A program made the translations under genes and the position numbers. A DNA stretch of 64,000 bases from Bimastos eiseni (Eukaryota; Annelida; Clitellata; Crassiclitellata; Lumbricidae). Each line of letters begins with the position of its first letter. Position 1 is the stretch's first letter. The notes under the pieces were generated by a model. It saw only the letters and a program-made list of their open reading frames with translations, ran no database searches and was not told the origin of the DNA. The stretch is taken from positions 19,728,358 through 19,792,357 of the forward strand of contig OY365810.1 of NCBI GenBank assembly GCA_959347315.1, given 5' to 3'. Shown here in pieces: positions 22,449 to 32,539 of the stretch.

Positions 22449-23215
22449 TTATAAAAAGTGAATTAAAAGCTTATTGTCATTCCATAAGGAAGTTTTCAGA
22501 AAGCCCACAAAGATAATCGATGATTTCACGATCTGTATAAGATTGTACAATGTCAAAATTCGATCATCTGCCAGTTGATATTTCCGGCATTTATCAGGAG
22601 CCCGTGCTCCTGCAACGTAATTTTCGTATTGTAAGTCTCTGCTTTTCTGAAGTGTTCGCAACACATCGATGAAACGCCAAATCGATGGGTGTGTCACGTC
22701 GAATTCCGTTTGGAGACGTCGATGAGCAGAAAAATTTGAATTCTATTTTGGTCAGCTGGGCCGGTATCACCAAGCAGAAACAGCTCATCCTGGCCCTCCG
22801 TTGTTTTGTACATTTTGTATCTTTCCGGAATGACAAGTTCTGTCAAATCGTTTGGTGCTGGTGGAGCCATAGCAGTCCTAACTCGCTGGATCATTTTGCG
22901 TGCAGCATCCTTGTTTGGCATCTGCCCCATTGTCGCTTGATCAATATCCTTAACGATATTGTTCACGATCTGAGAAGGTTTTTCCATTGTGTCTTGTGCT
23001 CTTCTCTTCATTGAAGTCTTCACTCTCTCCACCTCCACTCCCGCAGTATTGCTTCCATGCGTATGGACGCCGCTTCTGGCGATAATGACGCCGTTAAAAT
23101 CCGTATGGAGTCTGCTTTTGCATCCGTTGTTTCGATCACGGCATCTCCAGAACTTAACGTTCCCGTCAACATTACATTTGTGGAATGTGAATAGAAACCC
23201 TCCATTGTGCAACAT
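22449..23215 (-). pseudogene. FLYWCH/MULE transposase relic
   Basis: The open part 22694-23215 gives NVKFWRCRDRNNGCKSRLHT, then VHTHGSN: the FLYWCH zinc finger (W.C, C, then H.H). It is followed by a helical linker (KDIDQATMGQMPNKDAARKM, IQRVRTA) as in many animal FLYWCH-MULE proteins. The catalytic DDE core is missing. A second open stretch, 22449-22697 (SIWRFIDVLRTLQ, KCRKYQLAD), resembles the C-terminal region, so the two ends were joined by an internal deletion. Confidence 0.8.
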
Positions 23216-23821
23216 TTTTAATTTCTGTTTGTTTGTATTTCTTGAAAATCGTTTTCCTCCATACTTGGTTTGTTCTTTATACTTTTTTTATCATAAAATT
23301 TTACTTACATTAACGTTGTTGAAATTTACTAACACTTAACACTATTTTCCTTCACAAATTTATTCCAGAAATCGCTTTCCAACTGGTTCTTATATACTAC
23401 ATAATTATTTGAGTTTTGTTTATTCGCCTATATTCTGTTTACAGATGAAACAATTAACAAGACAACGTGAAGGACTAACCATTCGACAGACAATGAACTA
23501 TATTTTGCTTTGATCTATACTATGTATTGAATCCGGTCCCTTTTCCGTTCTATTCAAGATGACAGACAATGGGACCAGTTTACTGGCACCCCTTTCTTCG
23601 CCTATTTCCTACATACAGATCAAATAGCTTGTTAAGCTAGTTATTCCCTTTATAACCTTATTGACCCTAGTTAAGCAAATAAGGTTAATTGTTTCGTTGC
23701 TGTACCTAACCGTCTAGTACCTTATTGACTCAGGACCTAACTGTCTCGGGACCTAATCGGTGGTACCTAATAGTCCAGGACCTAATGGGCGGGACCAAAA
23801 ACTCACGTACCGATCTCTCGA

Positions 23822-24333
23822 ACCTCTGACACAAGACCAAGTTCAGCTGCTACATCAGAGTTCAGATAAGTTTTTGTACGTCCATCATCCAATAAGGCAT
23901 TTATCTGAACTATTTTATTTCCATTCTTCAACAACACTGGAACTGTGTGCAATGCAACCCCATTGACATAATTCTCTTTTGAGGCTAAAGTGTTATCATC
24001 ACTGTCTCTGCTTTCCACACTATTCACAACTTCAGTTGTTGCATGCACTACCATTGTACAGTCTTCATTCGATGACCTCGATGCTGTGATAACCTTTGGA
24101 ACTGTCTCAAAATCCTGTTGACTTTCATTTTCCCTATGCAACAATCTGTGATGCAACCGATTACATCCATTTAGGCCACACTCACGACTGCGAAAACAAA
24201 CCTTCCCAAAATGCGTGCCTCCCAAGCATCGATAACACAACTTACTGTCTTTTGCTACCTTCCTCCTGTCTGTTTCTATTATATTCAGAGCATTTTCAAA
24301 TACCATGTTGCCCTTTGCAAAACGAACAAGCAC
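23822..24333 (-). pseudogene. BEL/Pao: zinc knuckle and N-terminal half of protease
   Basis: KLCYRCLGGTHFGKVC is a CX2CX4HX4C knuckle of BEL gag, followed by a second Cys/His cluster (CGLNGCNRLHHRLLH). The aspartic protease start is at about residues 150-165 of this frame: NALLDDGRTKTYLNSDVAAE. The usual LDD.S/T motif has Gly-Arg here, which may be a decayed active-site neighbour. The frame is interrupted at 23821 by the MULE-like insertion. Confidence 0.9.
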
Positions 24334-25237
24334 TCAGAACATTTTCTTTTCTCTGGCCATTTTTGTCACGGCTCTGTCTGAAGAACGACTGCATGTTTTG
24401 TCTTCTATTTACATTGATTCTGGTGTCAACAATACCTTGCACAGTCTCACTGGCTATTGTCTGGAATTCTGCTTCTTGTGGAACCCATTCTCTCAACGTT
24501 TCCACATTTTCAGTCTTTATGTGTTGGAATATCCACCGTTGATAACTTGTGACCATACCTTAAGTCATCTTTTTGAGCAACTACAGATATAGCGAACCAT
24601 AAGACAATTCCTCCAGACAATTAGATTCTTTCAGATTAATCACCGTAATGTCCAACAAATCTGCAAAACGATCTAAGTCTTGAGAATTGTTATATCTCAC
24701 TGGTTTAAAATTGTCGATCTCTTGCATCTGGATTGCAATGTTCCTTCTCATCCCACCATATTTCCGTTCCAAACGTTGCATTGCCGCATCGTAATTGGCT
24801 GGTGAATGACCAAGATTCTCAATAACTTTAAGTGCTTCACCCGAGAGATACTGTCGCAACTGTAACAGTTTATACTCTGACGACGTTGGAGCTCGATCAA
24901 CACATGCCATAAATGAAGCCTTCCATGCTTCATAAGTTTGCTTGTCACCTCCAAAAACTGGAATAGACACACGCTTCAGTTGTCTCCATAAGTCCTGCCC
25001 TACATCAGCACTGGATGTAGGCTCCCTCCGTGATGCTACTGCGTTGGTGAGCAATCCTTGCTCCGATAATTCACTGCTTGTAGCTCTTATCGGTTCTCTT
25101 CGAACAGAAAACACAACTTCGTCCTCGTCTAGCCGTCGTTGAACTAATTTCATTACTGACGAAAACTCTGCTTCTATCGCATCCATTTCATGACATGTTC
25201 TTTCAACATTGTTGTGATCACGATTTTCACTGAACAT
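24296..25237 (-). pseudogene. BEL/Pao gag (DUF1759-like)
   Basis: Minus-strand frame 24581-25237 reads RVSIPVFGGDKQTYEAWKAS, KLLQLRQYLSGEALKVI and AMQRLERKYGG, the DUF1759-type gag domain of BEL/Pao retrotransposons. It continues in another frame at 24296-24556 (TLREWVPQEAEFQTIA). Another short open stretch at 25321-25515 starts MADNSNSDGLSASMGEL and may be the true gag N terminus. One or two frame changes break gag. Confidence 0.9.
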
Positions 25238-25563
25238 CTTCGTGAATTGCTCTTAGTGTTCCATCGTTTTGTCTGTTATGTCCGCCAACTGCTGCTGCTT
25301 ATCTCGAACGCTGTTTCGATCTATAACTGCTCATCCAGCAAAGTTAATAAGCTGTGACGGCTCTTGGTGAAAGATATTTTCAATCTATACTCTGACGTTT
25401 TTATCAAGTCCATACTTAACTCACCCATCGATGCACTCAAACCGTCACTGTTCGAATTGTCCGCCATTTTGACGCATAAAGTTAACGATAATTTTTTTTC
25501 TTTGAAACAAAACAACTGACAACTTTTGATTCAGACACATATCCAACGTTTGTAGGCTTAAAA

Positions 25564-25579
25564 CCACGCTCTGCTACCA
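25564..25579 (-). other. Candidate BEL/Pao primer binding site
   Basis: The minus strand has TGGTAGCAGAGCGTGG eight bases inside the 5' LTR. It begins with TGG, as expected for a tRNA 3' CCA complement. The tRNA was not identified. Confidence 0.55.
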
Positions 25580-25587
25580 GATAATAC

Positions 25588-25692
25588 TGTTCGAAAGGCC
25601 CATAAAACTTATAACGAATTTTGTACGTAATTATTTTTCAATAAAATCCAACTTCGAGAAAACATCGACATTAAAAATCAGAAACACGAAAA
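25588..25692 (-). repeat. BEL/Pao element, truncated 5' LTR
   Basis: Matches the left 105 bases of the 3' LTR (16226-16454), but the remaining ~125 bases are missing. LINE-A sequence starts directly at 25693. The outer end of the 5' LTR, with its promoter, has been deleted. Confidence 0.85.
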
Positions 25693-26535
25693 CTTTGTAG
25701 CAAAGGCAATGGCAGTGTCTCTTAAGGTGGCATGCTCACCTGATAATACAGAAATCAGTGATAAACTCGATAAGCAATTTCGAAATAGGTTTAGCCAATA
25801 TAATACAGCATCACAATACAGAGCAATGACAGTAGAACTAGTGGACGAATGTCTGCGCAAAATGAAACGGGGTAAAGCCCCCGGTCTGGATCACATTGAG
25901 ACAGAACATCTTATTCATGCTCACCCTAGACTGGTTGTTTTGCTCACGCTTTTATTCAACCAAATGCTTGTTCATGGCAGAGTTCCAACCAGTTTTGGGC
26001 TTGGGATAATCATACCATTAGTAAAAGGGCCTTCTTTGGATAATGGCAATAGCGATAACTATCGGGGCATCACATTAAGTTCAAATGTGTCGAAACTTTT
26101 TAAAATGTGTATGCTTGAGCCCTACGACAGCTTTTTATGCACTTCTGATCTGCAGTTTGGGTTCAAAAGAGGGTTGGGATGTTCACATGCAATTCTTGCA
26201 GTCAGAGCAGTGGTGGACTATTTCACAAGCCTTGGTTCCAGTGTCAACTTATGTGCATTGGACATGTCAAAAGCTTTTGACAAAGTGAACCACTATGCTT
26301 TGTTCAATAAGTTAATGGACAGACAAGTTCCTTGTGAAGTTTTAACCACTCTTATAACCTGGTATAGTCTGAGTGCAGCATTTGTGAAGTGGGACAACAT
26401 AATTATTATCAGACATTATTATCAAAGAGTTATCATAACTCTTACCTGTGGTGTTAGGCAGGGGTGTGGGCTATTCCCTGTTTTATTTGCTGTGTATGTC
26501 AATGATACAATTGATAAGCTTCGTGGCTCCTCCTG
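25693..26535 (+). pseudogene. LINE-A ORF2, reverse transcriptase
   Basis: Continues LINE-A beyond the BEL insertion: CLRKMKRGKAPGLDHIETEH, then IIIPLVKGPS and NYRGITLSSNVSKLF (blocks 1-2), FGFKRGLGCSHA, VNLCALDMSKAFDKVNHYAL (block A Asp), and GVRQGCGLFPVLFAVYVNDT (block B'). The catalytic FxDD box is not reached; near 26535 the frame runs into minus-strand Gypsy gag. About 25 bases around 26400-26430 look inserted. The frame is open for about 270 codons, comparatively young for this window. Confidence 0.9.
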
Positions 26536-27379
26536 TGACAGACGCGCTGTCAATGTTTTAGCCTTATCAATTAAATGCGGTACAAGAAGACTTGCTTGCA
26601 CATCATCGTCATCGTTACATCTACGAAACAACTTCTCGAGATGGTCAAAGTAGCTTGGTAGCTCAAAATTATCGTAAGGGAATCATTCCCTTATTGCATC
26701 GTAAAAGACTTTAAGTCTACCTACGAGTGAACTCCTAAACCCCCTATCATCTTGTTCTCCGCGTTCACCTTTTCTTTCTTCCCACTGTCTCCTCGCCTCT
26801 CTCTCTCTCTTCATTCTCTCTTCTCTCTTCTCTTTCTTCCTTCTTTTTCCTCTCCTGCCTTTCCTCTGCCTCCCGTTTTCTTCTATCATGAAACTCCTCT
26901 TCCTCCCTCTCTGCCTTTCTTCTCTCTCTCTCCTAATTTCTTCTCTCTTTTTTCTTTTCTAGCTCCCATCGCTCTGAACGAATCCTTGCATCGGAGTCTG
27001 CCTTCGAGGCCACCGAGTTTGACTCACTGCCTAGTTCTTGAGGGCTAACGTGCTCTCGAGCTACAATCTCTGTCCATTCCCTTACTAGCTTTGCTCTGTC
27101 CATTGAGAGCACTATATCTTCCTCTACATCTGCGTCAAGCAAATGGCCTATCAACTTCCCGTGACGCATCTGCTTGATGTTCGCCTGTTGCTCTGGAGTT
27201 AGTTCTCCATCCCGAAGATCAGTTAATAGAAAAAGATAAGTAGGATGAATCTGAGGCACAATTTTGGACTGGACTATGACAGAAGACGTTTCCAAGTAAC
27301 CAAATCTCTTCTCATCTCCCGATCCTATAGAAAGACAACGACCAAGCCCCTGGACTTGTCGCTTGCCGATCCTCGTCAC
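26536..27379 (-). pseudogene. Ty3/Gypsy gag, N-terminal part
   Basis: From 27379 leftwards: KRQVQGLGRCLSIGSG, LLTDLRDGELTPEQQANIKQ and KLVREWTEIVAREH; then a highly charged KE/RE-rich stretch encoded by a CT-rich tract (26770-26950); then after frame changes FDHLEKLFRRCNDDDDVQAS and LLVPHLIDKAKTLTARLSQE, resembling the capsid region of Gypsy gags. No ATG precedes the first block in frame (only GTG), so the start codon is lost or upstream of a splice. The right neighbours are the leader and 5' LTR of the same element; the rest of the element is absent. Confidence 0.7.
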
Positions 27380-27721
27380 GAGTTTACGATCTTAACCTTA
27401 CGACCCACACCTAGCCACTAGACAAAGGGTCCTACCTTTTCCGTGCTGCGAATGTGACGACGTCTGTTGGTCTCTTGATCAACATGCCGTTGATTCCCGC
27501 TCTCGGCGGCGATGAACGGTTCTCTCTTTGTCTCCTTCGTCTTCTTCCGATCTCTCTGCTCATAGATCGATCGATCGTCGAGCCTTGGTTGATCCGTTGG
27601 TTGATTCCCGGTTGATCTTCAATCCTCGGTTGATCTTCTGCTGGTCTTCTCGTTGGTTTCGGTTGATCTTCTGCTGTCGTTCGTCGTTCTTGTTTTTTGA
27701 TCCTGTCGTCTGCTCCAAAAC
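27380..27721 (-). other. Gypsy leader between 5' LTR and gag
   Basis: Non-coding, with repeated GGTTGATC motifs (27588-27682). Just inside the LTR the minus strand has TTTTGGAGCAGACGACAGG, a possible primer binding site starting at TGG. Confidence 0.5.
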
Positions 27722-29238
27722 TGCCATGGACTTCTTATCTTGTTCGGATTATCAAGACTAGGCCTGTGCATACAATTCACTCCAAACCGGTGTTAATGTA
27801 ATAACTGTAATGGAGGGAAAAGATTGTTTTTGCCATTTCTCAAACAACAATCTGGACATCAATTCTTGGTGGTAGCGGTGATGGATTGTAGCCGTGTGTC
27901 TCCAGTCTCTTCGGTTTACGTTTACGTTATAGTTCAACAAAATGACACCAGAGTCTCTTTCTGATTATTATTCTTATTATTTAGGTTAACTTCAAAATAT
28001 ATTAACGTAGAACAACTTAGCTTGCTACTTCATTAACGTTCTTCATCACTCTCAGACTGTCGACCTTAACCAGACCTATCTCTATCGTCTTGGTCATCTG
28101 TCGTTTCCAGTCGTTTCCTCGAGAGCGGATTCCTCCTGCAGTCGATGTCGTGCACCTGACGCCTTCTGAGAGTGAATCCCGACTCTCGATTTCTCCCATC
28201 TTTTATACCCTTGCTTGCATCCTCCCATTATGGTCCTTCTACCTCATGTCTATCCTTATTTGGCTATTTGTCCCGATTGTATCCTTATTTGGTCATCTTA
28301 CATCAAATCTCTCAGGCGCTCAGCCCATAGCTCTTCCTCTGGACCCGGTCTTTTTAACCTATCCTAGCCCGGCATTCGCTCTTGCCTCAGCCATATTTGG
28401 TCATAAAGCCCGTCTCTCCAACTGTCTCAGCCCACTCGCCCACGCTGATTCACTTGGCTGTGCCTACTGTCTGTCAGTCTCTGTCTACACACATATATAT
28501 TTACTACTGTTGATAGGCCTATAATGTTTGTCTTTATATATACTGTTCATATCTATAGCTATAGTGTTCGCAATTTTAGTTTATACAGCATTTGACATTA
28601 TATTATATTGTTCATTAAAGTTATAAACTTGACATCGCCTTTTTTTCATAACGCAGTCCCCTCTTCCATCATTACAATAACACTTTAATAGTTAGTTGAA
28701 ATCATATGTACAAGTGAAATATTGTTGATTATAGATGCCGACAGAATCTACAGCGACCGTGACTAACGTCTGTAGTTCTCTACACCGGTTTAATGCTGAC
28801 TGATATAAGTTTATTTAACGACGCATCCATAACAACGATGATATGCGTAACCAATTTAATGCACAGTCCGCCTGATATATATACTAGTATCTCAGATCCT
28901 AGCTTCATTAACTGGTCTTTGAAGTCCCGCATCCAAGAACCGTTATATTGTCTGAATCGGTCGGTAGCGACCAAGACTATTCATAAAGCACGTCCCCGCC
29001 GCTTCATAAGTCACATAGCTATTCACGCTGCTCGGTTTGTCTTGTGTGGACGACAGGAATTCATTCCGGTTCTGGTTGGATTTCTGACCCATTGCCTCAT
29101 CTGTTCTCCTGCCCTGCATCAGCGTAGAAGTTTCGCCTCCGGCTGTTGATTTGACCCAGACCATCGTTCGATGCGTCAGTGTGGTCAGCTTCCGAGTCAA
29201 GGCCTTTCGATAGCACCTGTTGCCCTCCATCGTGACAT
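27722..29238 (-). repeat. 5' LTR of the minus-strand Gypsy element, split by another LTR
   Basis: The minus-strand start TGTCACGATG (29238) and end CCATGGCA (27722) match the ends of the solo LTR at 34371-34946, as do internal blocks (ATCAGGCGGAC.ATGCAT, ATTAAAG, ACACCGGTTTG). Compared with that copy it has an extra 871 bp plus a 5-bp duplication at 27806-28681. Confidence 0.8.
27806..28676 (+). repeat. Solo LTR nested in a Gypsy LTR
   Basis: Ends TGTAATG...CATTACA, flanked by ATAAC on both sides (27801-27805 and 28677-28681). It is non-coding, with a TTTTATACCC box near 28200 and an ATTAAAG near 28614 on the + strand, suggesting promoter and polyadenylation signals. It disrupts the LTR at 27722-29238. 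Confidence 0.82.
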
Positions 29239-29257
29239 CCCCTATTGCGCATTATGT

Positions 29258-29540
29258 ATAGGAGTCAATTTATTCTAGGATCGAAGAATTAACTCCCCGG
29301 GAGTCAATATGTCCTAGAAAGAGTTAAATCCCCTATTGCATTAGGTATGGGAATCAATTTATCCTAGGAAGAATTCACTCCCCGGGAGGCAGTTTGTCCT
29401 ATATATGTAGAATTAACTCCGTGGGAGTGTTTATTCGCGGGGTGGAGTTTATTTATCCTACGAACAATTGAGTTCGGAGTGACGGAGGAGTCAATATATC
29501 CTAGATACAAAACACTCCTGGAGTTAATTTAACCGGTTAG
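29258..29540. repeat. Array of ~35-bp palindromic units, left block
   Basis: About six units, each near GGGAGTCAATTTATCCTAGG followed by AAGAATTAACTCC, so each unit is itself a near-palindrome centred on TCCTAGGA. Some units are separated by CCTATTGCATTAGGTAT. The block starts immediately beyond the Gypsy LTR. Confidence 0.85.
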
Positions 29541-29837
29541 TTAATTTTGCCTCCTACGCCGATTCTGAACAGAACAACCAGAACACCGCAGGTCTGGGAG
29601 TTTGGCAGTACATAAAGTTGTAATAACACTTGTGCATTGCCTTTTCGGTTAGTCTTGTCTGATGCCAGAACCCTTGTTTTATGAATGAATGTGATCACCG
29701 TTTTTGAGCCATGCTCAGCGTGGCTCACGCAATATAGAACCGAACTTTTACGTATTTTTTCACAGTCGAGCTGATTTTGGCTGACGTAATCGCAATTGAA
29801 CTAAGCTTCGGCGGAAATCTCCAGTGCTGAGTTTGGA

Positions 29838-30515
29838 AAGAGGAGGAGGAGGAGGAGGAAGAAGAAGAAAAAGAAGAAGAAGGAGGAGGAGGAACAACGT
29901 AATCTAAACCGAGCTTTGCCTAAGCCATAAGCCGAATATTATTCTTGTATGAGTCTTCAACACCGGACTGAGCTTAGCTGACGTAGTCTGAACAGATCTG
30001 AGCTTGGCGGGAGTTTTCGGATAGTTGGCGACAATGGAAGTTTGACCCTGTCTTAGCGCAGGGAAGCTAAAAAAGAAGAAGAAAAGGAAAAAGGAGAAGG
30101 AGGAGGATGCGGAAAAAGAAGAAGAAGGAGAGGAGGAGGAGGATAAAGAAGAAGAAAAAGGAGAAGGAGGAGGTGGAGGAGAAAGCAGAAGAAGAAGAGG
30201 GAGGAGGAGAGGAGGAGGAGAAAGAATAGGAAGGAGAAGAAGGAGGAGGAGGAAGAAGAAGGAGGAGGAGGAAGAAGAAAGAGAAGGAGAAGGAGAGGAG
30301 GAGAAAGAAGAAGGAGAAGAAGGAGGAGGAGGAAGAAGGAGAAGAAGAGGAGGAAGAGAAATAAGAAGGAGGAGAAGAAGGAGAGAAGGAGGAAGAAGAA
30401 GAAGAAGAGGAAGAAGAAGAAGGAGAAAGAGGAGGAGGAAGAAGAAGACGAAGAAGGAGGAAGAGGAGGAGGAGGAAGAAGAAGGAGAAGTAAGGAGGAG
30501 GAAGAGGAACAAGAA
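29838..30515. repeat. Long purine-only tract (GGA/GAA)n
   Basis: Two purine runs, 29838-29893 and about 30065-30505, almost purely A/G on the + strand, with a 170-bp mixed spacer. The minus strand gives long Ser/Leu/Phe-rich open frames that are artefacts of composition. Confidence 0.92.
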
Positions 30516-30779
30516 CAAGTGCAACACTGCAACTGTACGGCTAATAAAACATGCGTATACTACAGGAGGACCAGCTTATCCGACCACCACTATCTAAGAA
30601 GCTCAGCGACTTCTACCATTCTACGTATACGCTCCTCTGGCGCCGAGCGTTGGTCCGGCTGTTACAGAATTCGACCAACGCTTTGGGAAAGTTCGGCTCC
30701 CTCCTCTATTTTCTGGTACCCTCAGGAGTTCGAGCATGGCCGAGGTTTTCCCCATTTTATTGATCGTCCGCTGGATAAG

Positions 30780-31080
30780 ACCTGGTCGGTCTGAGGCAGG
30801 TTTCTAGACTGCTGCGAGATAGAAAGTCGCTCAACTGCAGACGATGTCAACATGTTGATCAAAGAAATTGTCTTTATTAAACGTAACAGCAGTCGCAGAT
30901 AGTCAACACATCAAACGAGCTCTAACACGCATCGACCACAGTCATTATCGAAAGAGCTATCGATCGGCCTTCGCCCATAGTCAGATCGAATAGTGTCTTC
31001 TAATGCAGGAATGCCCTCTATTTATAGTGTACTCGCGCTGGGCCAGCAAGAACAAGAACAAGAAGAAGAAGAACTTTTTC
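30780..31080 (-). repeat. Possible LTR promoter and polyadenylation region
   Basis: On the minus strand CTATAAATAG (around 31015-31025) is followed about 140 bases later by TTTAATAAAGAC (near 30876). The arrangement resembles a compact LTR R region. The ends were not defined. Confidence 0.4.
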
Positions 31081-31084
31081 ATAG

Positions 31085-31425
31085 GGGGAATTAATTCCTC
31101 TGGACTCAGTTTGTAATAGGTAGAAATAACTCCCTATTGCATTCGGTATGGGAGTCAAATTATCCTAGGAAGAATAAACTCCCAGGGAGTCAGTTTGTCC
31201 AAGGTAGAATTAACTCCCCTATTGCACTAGATATGGAAGTCAATTTATCCTAGGAAGAATTAACTCTCCTGGAGTCAATTTATCCTAGGAGGAATTAACT
31301 TCACGGGAGTGTCTATTCACCAGCGGACTATGTATGTCCTAGGTACAATACACTCCACTACTCAATTGCTCCTATGATGAATTAACTCCCGGGACAATTT
31401 ATCCCAGGATAAATTGACTCGGAAG
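31085..31425. repeat. Array of ~35-bp palindromic units, right block
   Basis: The same units as 29258-29540, in the same order and orientation, including the aberrant unit GGGAGTGT.TATTC and the CCTATTGCA spacers. The two arrays are therefore direct repeats flanking 1.5 kb. Confidence 0.85.
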
Positions 31426-31744
31426 TGTTTAAAAAGGGGGAGTATATTTTACCTACTGCACCGGAGGTGAAAAGCCAGAGGTGTGAGAAGCGGAGGGCAC
31501 CGGCACCCCAGTTTCAAAAGTGGGAGGCAAAACCCCAGGTTTAGTGCTCAGTGCCCCCTATGTGCCCCAAAATCGGTTCTTTTTATGTTTCTCCACTGGC
31601 TTTTTACGATGACTCTTGTTAAGATAATTTGGGCCCCCATTTTTAAAATATCTGGGAGGGGCACAATTCAAAAAGTGGGGGGCAAAAAAAATTTCCGCTT
31701 CGCACATTATTTCTTAAATTATGCCCCCCCACTTTTCAAAACCT

Positions 31745-31975
31745 TGTTACACATCCGGGGAAAGCGATTCGCGTTGAGCCTGCACGCGGTGCCGTGTCGA
31801 GCTGGCACGTGAGGGAGAGGGTGATTCGTGCTGGGCCAACACGCCGTGCCGAGCCGAGCCGACATGCTCGGGCACGCCCGTGCCGAGACGGGCCCAGGAA
31901 AGAAGGATCGTGCCGAGAGTCGGTCCGTACCAGGGCAGCACGACCCGGCACGCTCTGGGACCGGCACCCGGTCCC
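31745..31975. repeat. GC-rich block with CGTGCCGAG motifs
   Basis: About 230 bp of much higher GC and CpG content than its surroundings, with repeated GTGCCG/CGGCAC motifs in both orientations. It could be transposon end DNA; open frames on both strands are composition artefacts. Confidence 0.6.
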
Positions 31976-32164
31976 AGATTTCTTTGCATTGGAGATTGAA
32001 ATACTGGTTTGTTAGAATCCTATTGCAGACACATTTTGTCTATTTGCAATTTCTGTTAGTGCCATCATAGCTAGAGTTGATATATTTGTCAAGAGTATTT
32101 TCAATACAAGAATGTTCTCTGACTTTGTTTAAATCTGATACTATTGTTTATACATTATGTAAGT

Positions 32165-32215
32165 TACTGTGCTTTTGCTGGTAGTCTAATAAAGAATATT
32201 CTTACTTACTTACTT
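32165..32215 (+). repeat. Retroelement 3' tail with (CTTA)n
   Basis: TAATAAAG followed by ATTCTTACTTACTTACTTATT looks like a CR1-type LINE 3' end with a polyadenylation-like signal and short tandem tail. Upstream sequence was not assigned. Confidence 0.45.
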
Positions 32216-32539
32216 ATTCTCACAATGCTTTTGATCCGTTTCTCTAGTCACCGAGGTTTTATGTTTATCGAAGACTAAACTATGATGACGTCATCCAAAC
32301 TGTAAAGACTATTATATGTCCTATCACAGCATATTTAGGCCTATTGCTTTACAAGGCACAAACAAAAACAACATTATTTCCGGCGACTGAAAAGAGAAAC
32401 ACAGATCTCGGTATCGATAAGAAATAGACCGCAAAATACGACTAGAAAGACCAACACTGATAGACAGATAGCCTTACACACAAGTAAATTTAGGGAGTCG
32501 TGTTGACTCGACTTTCTCCCATCTACGTAAAAAGAACTG

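Larger units (their letters stand above)
22203..23812. mobile_element. 1.6-kb MULE-like DNA transposon with long TIRs, nested in BEL
   Basis: It is flanked by the 9-bp duplication ATCTCTCGA (22194-22202 and 23813-23821), the usual length for Mutator-like elements. Terminal inverted repeats of about 130 bp (22203-22336 and 23679-23812) are nearly identical except in the outermost ~20 bases. Inside lies a transposase relic with a FLYWCH finger. The element is too short to encode a full MULE transposase, so it is an internal-deletion derivative. Confidence 0.88.

Noticed and set aside
22685..23339. Plus-strand frames of 109 and 116 codons
   Set aside because: They overlap the minus-strand FLYWCH transposase relic, which has recognisable motifs; these are its antisense shadows.
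29904..30532. Two long minus-strand frames rich in Ser, Leu and Phe
   Set aside because: They are translations of the (GGA/GAA)n purine tract; all frames of one strand stay open by composition.
31719..32070. Overlapping Arg/Ala/Pro-rich frames on both strands
   Set aside because: They lie in the GC-rich CGTGCCGAG block, where stop codons are rare; no motif or splice context.
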